A DNA stretch of 5,697 nucleotides from Coraliomargarita sp. CAG:312 (GTDB taxonomy: Bacteria > Verrucomicrobiota > Verrucomicrobiia > Opitutales > Intestinicryptomonadaceae): the NCBI GenBank assembly GCA_000438015.1, contig FR901638.1, forward strand, positions 103,447 to 109,143, written 5' to 3'. Below the pieces are notes generated by a model. The model had not been told where the DNA came from. It was given only the letters and a program-made list of their open reading frames with translations, and did no database searches. This document shows positions 1-5,697 of this stretch, piece after piece (within the stretch, counting starts at the first letter, position 1; every line of letters starts with the position of its first letter). The position numbers and the translations under genes are program-made.

Positions 1-217
1 TTGCGCCCGGCTCCGCACCGGCTGCGCGCTTACGCTCCGCCCCACGCCCTCTGGAGGAATTTGCATTCGCTCCGCCCGAACGGCAGGAAGATTCATTGCT
101 CCCGCCGCCCTTCACTTTAAGGACTTGTTTGCGCCCAGATTTTTTAGATTTATCCGCACCCGCTTTCTTTTTGGACAGAAGCCCGCCAAGAGTTAAAATT
201 TTCTTTAGTAGTTTCAT
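1..217 (-). CDS. Basic low-complexity N-terminus of an unidentified protein, cut by the window edge
   Basis: Only the first 72 residues are visible; the frame is still open at the left edge. The ATG at 217-215 is the earliest possible start because a TAA codon lies immediately upstream in frame. The protein starts MKLLKKILTLGGLLSKKK, a short amphipathic lysine/leucine helix. It continues as a hydrophilic stretch rich in Lys, Ser, Gly, Arg and Ala, with about 20 Lys or Arg among the 72 residues and no acidic cluster. No catalytic motif falls inside the window, so I do not name it. Basic disordered extensions like this occur on RNA-binding proteins such as DEAD-box helicases or pseudouridine synthases, but this is only a guess. 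No Shine-Dalgarno is visible before the ATG. The GC content rises sharply in the distal half (about 1-110) compared with the AT-rich start and upstream gap. The gene is probably transcribed separately from the operon upstream, from the promoter candidate at 232-259. Confidence 0.55.
   Translation of the reverse strand, partial: MKLLKKILTLGGLLSKKKAGADKSKKSGRKQVLKVKGGGSNESSCRSGGANANSSRGRGAERKRAAGAEPGA
10..77. repeat. GC-rich stretch with a repeated GCTCCGC word
   Basis: The word GCTCCGC occurs at 10-16, 34-40 and 69-75. The second and third copies extend to an identical 10-mer, CGCTCCGCCC, at 33-42 and 68-77. Those two copies are 35 bp apart, so they fall in different reading frames of the minus-strand gene and encode different residues. 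The likeness is therefore at the DNA level, not simply a protein repeat. It may be only a local composition effect of a GC-rich low-complexity tail. Confidence 0.4.
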
Positions 218-228
218 TTATTATTGCG

Positions 229-239
229 CCGATTATCGG
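229..239. promoter_or_regulatory. Palindrome overlapping the -10 box, possible operator
   Basis: CCGAT-T-ATCGG is a perfect inverted repeat with 5-bp arms and a 1-bp centre. It covers the predicted -10 hexamer of the left-edge gene. A partial copy (GATAATC) lies at 251-257. The position would suit a repressor site, but an 11-bp palindrome can occur by chance and no regulator is identified here. Confidence 0.25.
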
Positions 240-259
240 ACATTTTTTACGATAATCAA
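232..259 (-). promoter_or_regulatory. Sigma-70-like promoter candidate for the left-edge gene
   Basis: Read on the minus strand, TTGATT (259-254) and GATAAT (237-232) are separated by 16 bp. They match the -35 consensus TTGACA at four of six positions and the -10 consensus TATAAT at five of six. Only 14 bases separate the -10 box from the ATG at 217, so a start about 7 nt downstream would leave a leader of only some 5-9 nt. That agrees with the missing Shine-Dalgarno. If the organism belongs to Bacteroidota, which use a different housekeeping consensus, this reading would weaken. Confidence 0.4.
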
Positions 260-294
260 GGAATCTATTAGAGAGCCGCCAATTTTAAGAATTA

Positions 295-307
295 AAAAGC
301 AGCTTTT
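295..307 (-). terminator. Weak hairpin after the TRIC gene, possible terminator
   Basis: AAAAGC-A-GCTTTT is a perfect inverted repeat just downstream of the TAG stop of the TRIC gene at 311-313. As RNA it would form about 5 pairs around a 3-nt loop, with Us on the 3' side. The stem has only one G-C pair beyond the loop and the U tract is part of the stem, so termination would be weak. The main support is position: end of the convergently spaced operon and before a new promoter candidate. Confidence 0.25.
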
Positions 308-310
308 GAC

Positions 311-898
311 CTAATTTTTTAGAGATATTTTATATTTTATCGCAAGCGCACGCAGAATAAATATCGACGCAAAAGCAAGCAGTACATTGTTTGAAAACGC
401 AAAAATTATAAGCCCGAAAATCGCCGCCGACGCGTAAATTTCGCCCCGAAATATAAATGGCTGCCTATTCATGCATATGTCGCGCAAAAGCCCGCCGCCG
501 CATCCTGTTATCACTCCCATAATCACAGCAATTTCGCTGTTGTAATAAACTTCCATAGATATTATATACCCTTGGACCGCAAAAAGCGCGAGCCCCAGTG
601 CGTCGAACCAATTTACAATATTTTCCCTCTTGTCTATATGCTTGGACGCTATAAAAGTAAGCACCGACGTCAGAATGCATATATTCAAAGAATAGCAATA
701 GGAATCATAAAGCCAGAAAACAGGCCTATCCAAAATTAAATCCCTTACCGTTCCGCCGCCGATGCCTGTGACAGTCCCAACTATAATGTAGCCAATTATA
801 TCCAAATCGCGCTTGAACGCGGCTAAAGCCCCGGATATTGAAAACGCTACAAGCCCTAAAATTTCTATTATTAAAACTATAACGGGATTTATGTACAT
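311..898 (-). CDS. TRIC/YicG-type membrane protein (UPF0126, PF03458 family)
   Basis: This 195-residue integral inner-membrane protein is close to the usual length (about 200) of the bacterial TRIC/YicG family. It has the family's internal duplication. The glycine-rich segment GTVTGIGGGTVRD (residues 41-53) is echoed by GVITGCGGGLLRD (128-140). Each copy is followed by a Pro/Phe-containing turn (DRPVFW near 57-62, NRQPFIF near 144-150). Hydrophobic segments fill most of the chain, at about 6-27, 33-48, 66-84, 99-115, 121-136, 154-169 and 171-186. This agrees with the seven-helix fold known for the family. Prokaryotic TRIC members are trimeric monovalent-cation channels, while Pfam names the repeat a glycine transporter, so the substrate is unsettled. 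The ATG at 898-896 follows the acyltransferase stop by one base, and a GGGGA Shine-Dalgarno lies 6 nt upstream. It is probably co-translated with its neighbour and ends the operon. Confidence 0.88.
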   Translation of the reverse strand: MYINPVIVLIIEILGLVAFSISGALAAFKRDLDIIGYIIVGTVTGIGGGTVRDLILDRPVFWLYDSYCYSLNICILTSVLTFIASKHIDKRENIVNWFDALGLALFAVQGYIISMEVYYNSEIAVIMGVITGCGGGLLRDICMNRQPFIFRGEIYASAAIFGLIIFAFSNNVLLAFASIFILRALAIKYKISLKN

Positions 899-899
899 G

Positions 900-2774
900 T
901 CATTTCCCCGCAGATTTTTCGCAGACGGAAGACGATGCCATATCCACGCCGTGGTACTTGCGGTACTCCATCATCTGGCGCTCCCCCATATAAGACTTTA
1001 AAAGCTTGGGATCGGTCTTCAACATATCCACCATAATTAACCCGTCCACACAGCTTCCGAAGTCCGTGTCAACATTGAACGCCAAAAGTTCACCGTTTAA
1101 TTTCAAATAGTGTTTTAGCAAGGTAGGTATTCCCTTGTTGTCGAACTCTATTTCGGACACTAGGGCGGATATGTGGTCTATATCGTGGGCGCTCCTTAGC
1201 AGCGCGCGCTTATCGGCGGTCTTAAGCCGGACTTTAGGCGGTTTTTTTGCCTTTACGAACCGCGCAAGCTCCTCAGATGTCTTGTGTTCAGTAAGGAACT
1301 GTACAATCAAATCCTTGGAAATCGAGTTGTACTCGGTGCTTATGCTTACAGGCCCGTACAACGTCCTATAATGTGGATTGCGATATAAATATTCGCCTAT
1401 TCCGCGCCAAAGGATAGCGAGAGTCGAACGCTTTTTTTGGTACTCGCTCGTAACGAACGAACGCCCCATCTCCAACGCCGGAGATATACGCTCCAAAAGC
1501 TCTGGGCGTATTTTAAACAAAGTGGAAACATACAATCCCTGCACGCCAAGAGAATTTATGATTTTGTCGGTTCGGCCTATTCTGTAAGCACCCGCAATTC
1601 TCTTGTTTTCGGCGTCCCACATAAACATATGCAGGTAGTACTGGTCAAATTCATCGTTGTCTATGCTCTTGCCAGTTCCTTCGCCAACCTCGCGGAAGGT
1701 TTTCTCGCGAAGCCTGCCTATTTCCAAAAGAGTCGAACTTATCTGCCAGGCCTCCGCGCAATAAACCGAAATTTTTTCGCCTTTTATCATGCACGCAGAC
1801 TCTGGAAGCGCAGCAATCTCGCGCTCCATAATTTCCGGGTCTATAGGCAGTATGAGCTCCTGCATCTCTTTGTGCATCATCGGGAAAATTTTTGACAAGC
1901 TCTTTTGGATATTGCGGATTTGCCAATAATCCTGCGCCTCCCCGCGCTTATTGCGGCCGCCTAAAATATAGGAATTTATGCGCAGCCAAGAAATAAGCTC
2001 CTCGTCGGTCTTAAACTCCGAAATATTGCGCGCGGAGATTACGGAGCCTATGTGCATGCGGACTGGAGCCTTGCGGGCCGTCCTGAACATTTCCCTTATC
2101 AACAGCAATGTCCTCAAGCTGGGATGGATGAGACCGGCAAAATAAAACAGAAAAGAATTTCTGCCCTCAAAAAATACAGGAACGATATTTGCTCCGGTCC
2201 TGCGAGCTATTTGGGCTATATTTGCATTCCATTCAGGATCGCTTATGCAGCAATCCTTGACGTGGAGATATGAAACGGTTCCGGAGGGAAATGTGCCTAC
2301 GCAGCCGCCGTTTTTAAGATGGCGGATTGTCTCCTTCATCGCCGCGACATTTTGAGCGGTTGCGGATTTTCCCCCAAAGGGGTTTACCTCTATGACATAT
2401 TCCTTAATTTCATCCATGCGCGCGAGCAGGGAGTTTACTATGACTTTTGCGTCCGGGCGCACACGCAATAAAGCCGCTCCCATAAGAATGCCGTCCAATC
2501 CTCCGAGAGGATGGTTGGAAACTATTATAAGCGGCCCGCATGAAGGTATTTTTTTAAGCTCGTCTTCGTCAACCTCGCAATTGACGCCGATTGTTTGAAT
2601 TGCGCGCTCGAAGAAATTCCCGCAGGTATGGCCTTTCAAATAATCGTATGCGTCATTTAGTTTCCGGACTCCCAAAAAGTTTTCAATAATAGGCGCAATC
2701 AACGAATAAGCCGCGCGCAGCGCCTTATTATTTATGGCGGATTTTATATCCACCAATTTCTTCTGCGAATCCAT
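900..2774 (-). CDS. OlsF-like bifunctional acyltransferase (PlsC-like domain fused to OlsB-like GNAT domain)
   Basis: This 624-residue fusion protein is probably cytoplasmic and membrane-associated. Its N-terminal half is a PlsC-like O-acyltransferase: SNHPLGGLDG (86-95), FPSGTVS (162-168) and VPVFFEGRNS (198-207) occupy the places of acyltransferase blocks I, III and IV. The second half is an OlsB/hemolysin-type N-acyltransferase (PF13444-like), with FREVGEGTG (360-368), an acidic D/H/W run ending HMFMWD (382-387), GAYRIG (395-400) and EMGRSFV (435-441). A conserved tail follows (about 530-585), with the DHISALVSE and KGIPTLLKHYLKL motifs. In OlsF of Serratia and Flavobacterium the C-terminal domain N-acylates ornithine and the N-terminal domain adds the second acyl chain. 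The same domain order here suggests synthesis of an acyl-amino-acid lipid. Whether the acceptor is ornithine, glycine or something else is not visible. The catalytic block reads H-X5-D, not the usual H-X4-D. No strong Shine-Dalgarno precedes the ATG, only GGA 2-3 nt away. The gene sits 32 nt after cimA and 1 nt before the TRIC gene. Confidence 0.85.
   Translation of the reverse strand: MDSQKKLVDIKSAINNKALRAAYSLIAPIIENFLGVRKLNDAYDYLKGHTCGNFFERAIQTIGVNCEVDEDELKKIPSCGPLIIVSNHPLGGLDGILMGAALLRVRPDAKVIVNSLLARMDEIKEYVIEVNPFGGKSATAQNVAAMKETIRHLKNGGCVGTFPSGTVSYLHVKDCCISDPEWNANIAQIARRTGANIVPVFFEGRNSFLFYFAGLIHPSLRTLLLIREMFRTARKAPVRMHIGSVISARNISEFKTDEELISWLRINSYILGGRNKRGEAQDYWQIRNIQKSLSKIFPMMHKEMQELILPIDPEIMEREIAALPESACMIKGEKISVYCAEAWQISSTLLEIGRLREKTFREVGEGTGKSIDNDEFDQYYLHMFMWDAENKRIAGAYRIGRTDKIINSLGVQGLYVSTLFKIRPELLERISPALEMGRSFVTSEYQKKRSTLAILWRGIGEYLYRNPHYRTLYGPVSISTEYNSISKDLIVQFLTEHKTSEELARFVKAKKPPKVRLKTADKRALLRSAHDIDHISALVSEIEFDNKGIPTLLKHYLKLNGELLAFNVDTDFGSCVDGLIMVDMLKTDPKLLKSYMGERQMMEYRKYHGVDMASSSVCEKSAGK
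905..909 (-). promoter_or_regulatory. Shine-Dalgarno of the TRIC gene inside the acyltransferase 3' end
   Basis: GGGGA on the minus strand lies 6 nt before the ATG at 898 and inside the last codons of the upstream gene. It supports the chosen start and translational coupling. An ATG at 903-901 overlaps the upstream TGA but hits a stop after four codons, so it is not the start. Confidence 0.5.
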
Positions 2775-2806
2775 ATTCCAAAAGCTAAACTATTATGGAA
2801 AATAAA

Positions 2807-4381
2807 TCAATCCTCTTTGGACAATTTATATTCAATAGAATCTTTCAGCGCCTCCCATGAGGCAACTATTATATTGTCCGAAGCCCCTACCGTTCCCCAC
2901 ATGGATTTGTCGTCTTTTGTCTCTATATGCACGCGAGTGACTGCGTTGGCGCCGGCTTCACTGTCTATTATGCGCACCTTAAAATCGGCAAGCTCGATAT
3001 TCTTTAGCTGCGGGAATCTCTTTACAAGAGCTTTCCGCATCGCCAAATCCAGAGCCGCGACAGGGCCGTGGGCCTCTGCTACGGTGTGCTCTATAGTTCC
3101 TTCAACGTCAAGTTTTACAGTCGCTTCGGACTTTGTTGTCCTGGCAAATTCGTCTCGCTCGACTATAACACGATAACCGCGAACCTTAAAATGCTCCCGG
3201 TTTCTCTTTAAAAACTTAGAGAGCAGCAAGCTGAAAGAAGCGTCGGCGGCTTCATATTCATACCCGCGGAATTCCAAATTCTTTAATTCGTCGAGAAAAT
3301 CTTTTATTGCGGGATCCTTGGAATCAACATCTACTCCCATATCGCGCGCCTTCATCATCACCAGAGCCCGCCCGGACATATCGCTTACAAGCACGCGGGT
3401 TTTGTTGCCGACCAGAGACGGCTCGATATGCTCATAGCTGCGCTTTACTTTGTTCGCCGCGTCGGCGTGGACTCCTCCCTTGTGGGCGAACGATGAAGAC
3501 CCCACGTAAGGCAGGCGCGTATTGCTGCGCAAGTTCGCCATCTCATCGAAGAACAGCGACAAATCGCGCAGGCTCCTAAGATGCGGTGCGCAATTCAAGT
3601 CCCGCCCCATTTTTAATATAAGGTTTGGAATTATGGAGCAAAGATTTGCGTTGCCGTTGCGTTCTCCAACGCCGTTAAGGGTTCCCTGCACCATGGAAGC
3701 CCCGTTGCGGACGCTTTCCAAAGTCAGAGCAACGCCAAGCTCGCAGTCGTTGTGGCAGTGTACGCCCACGGGAGTCTCCCCCATTTCTTTTACCACGCGG
3801 GCGACAATTTCTCCGGCTTCAAACGTCATTGTTCCGCCGTTGGTATCGCACAAAACCACAAACTCGGCTCCTCCGCGCTTTGCCGCGTGAAGAGTCTTTA
3901 AAGCGTAATCTGGATTATCCTTGTACCCGTCAAAGAAATGTTCGGCGTCGAAAATCACTTTGCGCCCGTTTTCGCAGAGATAACGCACGCTGTCTTCGAT
4001 CATTTTTAAATTTTCCTCCGGGGTTGTTTTGATCACCTCGGTGACATGCAAAAGCCATGTCTTGCCAAAAATTGTGACATACTCTGTGCCTGCTTGCAGC
4101 AGCAGCGATATTTGCGCGTCGCCCTCCACAGCCACGCCCGCGCGGCGGGGGGAACCGAACGCGGAAATTTTTGCATGCGAGAGCTTGACATTTTTTATCT
4201 GCTCAAAAAACGCCATGTCGCGCGGATTTGACCCCGGCCATCCGCCTTCGATTATATCTATTCCGAAGGAATCCATTTTTTCGGCCATGCGCAACTTTGC
4301 TGCGGCCGACATTGAAACACCCTCGCATTGCGTTCCGTCGCGCAATGTGGTGTCGTAAACAATCACTTTTTTAGCGTCCAT
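2807..4381 (-). CDS. cimA: Citramalate synthase
   Basis: The enzyme condenses pyruvate with acetyl-CoA to (R)-citramalate, the first step of the threonine-independent route to 2-oxobutyrate and isoleucine, in the cytoplasm. The length, 524 residues, is normal for the TIGR00977 citramalate synthase type. The HMGL-like TIM barrel opens with YDTTLRDGTQ (9-18), where R14 and D15 are the expected catalytic and metal-site residues. It holds the metal-binding pair H208/H210 in VHCHND, the GTLNGVGERNGNANL loop (233-247) and FAHKGGVHADA (298-308). A LeuA-type regulatory/dimerisation domain fills about residues 385-520, so feedback by isoleucine is plausible. The relative 2-isopropylmalate synthase (LeuA) shares the barrel, but the GGWPGSNP segment (46-53) and the overall pattern favour CimA. 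The ATG is supported by an AAGGT Shine-Dalgarno 7 nt upstream. The gene starts 5 nt after the thrC stop and is probably co-transcribed with it. Confidence 0.93.
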   Translation of the reverse strand: MDAKKVIVYDTTLRDGTQCEGVSMSAAAKLRMAEKMDSFGIDIIEGGWPGSNPRDMAFFEQIKNVKLSHAKISAFGSPRRAGVAVEGDAQISLLLQAGTEYVTIFGKTWLLHVTEVIKTTPEENLKMIEDSVRYLCENGRKVIFDAEHFFDGYKDNPDYALKTLHAAKRGGAEFVVLCDTNGGTMTFEAGEIVARVVKEMGETPVGVHCHNDCELGVALTLESVRNGASMVQGTLNGVGERNGNANLCSIIPNLILKMGRDLNCAPHLRSLRDLSLFFDEMANLRSNTRLPYVGSSSFAHKGGVHADAANKVKRSYEHIEPSLVGNKTRVLVSDMSGRALVMMKARDMGVDVDSKDPAIKDFLDELKNLEFRGYEYEAADASFSLLLSKFLKRNREHFKVRGYRVIVERDEFARTTKSEATVKLDVEGTIEHTVAEAHGPVAALDLAMRKALVKRFPQLKNIELADFKVRIIDSEAGANAVTRVHIETKDDKSMWGTVGASDNIIVASWEALKDSIEYKLSKED

Positions 4382-4386
4382 TTTAT

Positions 4387-5697
4387 CTACCTTATCGCGT
4401 TTTCCTCTATATAATCGCGCACATCGCGCGCCGAGGCCCGCATTAATTTCTTTACGATTTTTTTGGATTTCAAAATTTCAAGCGATTCCGATTTTGGGGA
4501 TATCCCTATAGCCTTTTCAATTAGAGCCGGAAACTTTGCCGGATGGGCGGTCGACACCACAACTTTCGCGCCGGATGCGGAAAGGTCTTTAAATGCGCAC
4601 GCGGTATGAGGGTCTATGACTTCGCCATATTTTTCGTAAATCTCTTTTATTTTTGCAGGAATTTCAGAGTCGTCCATTTTCGAGGCTGAAAAGCCATCCG
4701 CCTTGAGCCCGTCAAAAACCCATTTTCCCTCGGCCTTAAAGCCGGCCATTATTTCCCGGACTTTTGCGGAATCTCCATTCTCGGCAAAATAAATAAACCT
4801 TTCAAAATTTGAGGCAACCTGTATGTCCATAGACGGTGCATAACTAGGCTTCACTTCAGAAACCTCGTATATCCCGGTTTTAAACAGGCGGTACAAAATG
4901 TCGTTCTGGTTTGTTGCGACCCTGAAACCGGCTGCGGGCATACCCATTTTCCATGCCATCCATCCGGCTAGAACATTTCCAAAATTCCCTGTCGGCACAA
5001 TAAACGTTGGATTCTGGCGTTCGGATTGAGGCAGGCGCGTCCACGCATAAACGTAATAGACGCACTGGGCGAGAATTCGCGCCAAGTTTATTGAATTTAC
5101 GGCGGAGAGATTCCATTTTGCCTTGAATGCGTTGTCGCCAAAAAGCTCTTTTACAATCGCCTGGGCGTCGTCGAAAGTGCCGCTTATTGCAATGGGGAAA
5201 ACATTTCCGGCTCCAGTGCAAGTCATCTGGCGCTCTTGCAACGGCGATATTCTGCCCTCAGGATAAAGTATAAATATGTTTACGTTTTTCTTGCCTAAAA
5301 GCCCGTTGATTGCGGCGCTTCCCGTATCGCCGCTAGTTGCGCCCAGAACATTTATGCGGCGGGAACTCTTTGATAGGAGATATTCGTAGAGGTTGCCAAG
5401 AAATTGCAGGGCAAAGTCCTTGAACGCCAGAGTAGGCCCGTGAAAAAGCTCAAGCAGATATAATCCGGAATCCAACTTTTTGAGGGGCGCTATTTCAGGG
5501 ACATCAAATTTGGTGTACGAAGCGTCCACAATTGAGCGCAAATCCCCAGCCGGAATATCGTCGGCAAAAAGGCGGAGGAACTCGAAACACACACCTGCGT
5601 AATCGAGTTTTTCCCACTCCCGGATCTTTCCGGAAATATCGGGCATAGTTTCGGGAACATACAGTCCGCCGTCGGGAGCCAACCCTTCGGATACGGC
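4387..5697 (-). CDS. thrC: Threonine synthase, long type, N-terminus outside the window
   Basis: This PLP enzyme converts O-phosphohomoserine and water to threonine and phosphate, the last step of threonine synthesis, in the cytoplasm. The visible 436 residues begin AVSEGLAPDGGLYVPE, the typical N-terminal region of the long (E. coli/yeast-like) class, so roughly 20-25 residues are missing beyond the right edge. The frame is open to the edge. A TTG at 5682 is an internal codon, not the start. The PLP-binding lysine is K93 of the visible part, in GPTLAFKDFALQF (88-100). The phosphate-binding region includes GATSGDTGSAA (119-129). NSINLARILAQ (201-211) and PTGNFGNVLAGWMA (235-248) are also family hallmarks. 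The C-terminus has the DPHTACAF motif and the TAHPAKFP motif. The gene ends 5 nt before cimA. Other threonine-pathway genes such as hom or thrB may lie upstream, but none is visible. Confidence 0.95.
   Translation of the reverse strand, partial: AVSEGLAPDGGLYVPETMPDISGKIREWEKLDYAGVCFEFLRLFADDIPAGDLRSIVDASYTKFDVPEIAPLKKLDSGLYLLELFHGPTLAFKDFALQFLGNLYEYLLSKSSRRINVLGATSGDTGSAAINGLLGKKNVNIFILYPEGRISPLQERQMTCTGAGNVFPIAISGTFDDAQAIVKELFGDNAFKAKWNLSAVNSINLARILAQCVYYVYAWTRLPQSERQNPTFIVPTGNFGNVLAGWMAWKMGMPAAGFRVATNQNDILYRLFKTGIYEVSEVKPSYAPSMDIQVASNFERFIYFAENGDSAKVREIMAGFKAEGKWVFDGLKADGFSASKMDDSEIPAKIKEIYEKYGEVIDPHTACAFKDLSASGAKVVVSTAHPAKFPALIEKAIGISPKSESLEILKSKKIVKKLMRASARDVRDYIEENAIR
4389..4393 (-). 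promoter_or_regulatory. Shine-Dalgarno of cimA embedded in the end of thrC
   Basis: AAGGT on the minus strand spans the last thrC sense codon (AGG) and the first base of its TAG stop. It lies 7 nt before the cimA ATG at 4381. It fixes the cimA start and means a ribosome finishing thrC passes directly over the cimA initiation site. Confidence 0.65.

Noticed and set aside
218..310. Possible riboswitch or small RNA in the intergenic gap
   Set aside because: The 93-bp gap is too short and AT-rich, with only weak 5-bp stems. No recognisable riboswitch or tRNA pattern is present.
96..314. Plus-strand open frame of 72 codons
   Set aside because: It lies opposite the left-edge gene and its promoter gap, has no Shine-Dalgarno or recognisable motif, and its AT-rich second half reads as chance.
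1437..1895. Plus-strand open frame of 152 codons
   Set aside because: It is wholly antisense to the GNAT half of the acyltransferase, where the minus frame carries clear family motifs. It shows no domain of its own.
2775..2806. Possible separate promoter between cimA and the acyltransferase gene
   Set aside because: CATAAT at 2797-2792 resembles a -10 box, but no acceptable -35 lies 15-19 bp upstream. TTGATT is only 7 bp away.
3522..4358. Several overlapping plus-strand frames opposite cimA
   Set aside because: They mirror the conserved cimA coding sequence and its codon bias, with no ribosome site or protein-like pattern.
4880..5221. Minus-strand frame of 113 codons inside thrC
   Set aside because: It is an alternate frame of the conserved thrC region, rich in Arg, Cys and His as expected for an out-of-frame shadow.

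Overview
All confidently identified genes lie on the minus strand and run right to left in genomic coordinates. The window looks like a bacterial chromosome. It shows no mobile-element, phage, CRISPR or RNA-gene signature. The fused PlsC-like/GNAT acyltransferase, the long-type threonine synthase and the TIGR00977-type citramalate synthase would fit a Gram-negative of the Bacteroidota or PVC (Verrucomicrobiota/Lentisphaerota) kind. I cannot fix the phylum from sequence alone.

Layout in transcription order: thrC (threonine synthase, 5' end beyond the right edge); cimA (citramalate synthase, 5 nt after thrC, with its Shine-Dalgarno inside the last thrC codons); a 624-residue OlsF-like bifunctional acyltransferase (32 nt after cimA); and a TRIC/YicG-type membrane protein (1 nt after the acyltransferase). 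The tight spacing suggests one operon of at least four genes. A 93-bp AT-rich gap (218-310) follows. It holds a weak possible terminator and a good sigma-70-like promoter candidate with a palindrome over its -10 box. That promoter leads into a fifth minus-strand gene, of which only the basic N-terminal 72 residues are visible before the left edge.

The first two genes belong to amino-acid synthesis. ThrC makes threonine, which can feed isoleucine synthesis through threonine deaminase. CimA starts the threonine-independent route to isoleucine from pyruvate and acetyl-CoA. The last two genes are membrane-related. The acyltransferase resembles enzymes that make phosphorus-free acyl-amino-acid lipids (ornithine or glycine lipids), and its partner belongs to a channel/transporter family that Pfam labels as a glycine transporter. 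A functional link between these two is a hypothesis, not something the sequence proves.

The conserved genes are ordinary in kind. The points worth a second look are the non-canonical acyltransferase motifs, the acyltransferase-transporter pairing, the thrC-cimA coupling, and the near-leaderless promoter and GC-rich repeat-bearing tail of the left-edge gene.
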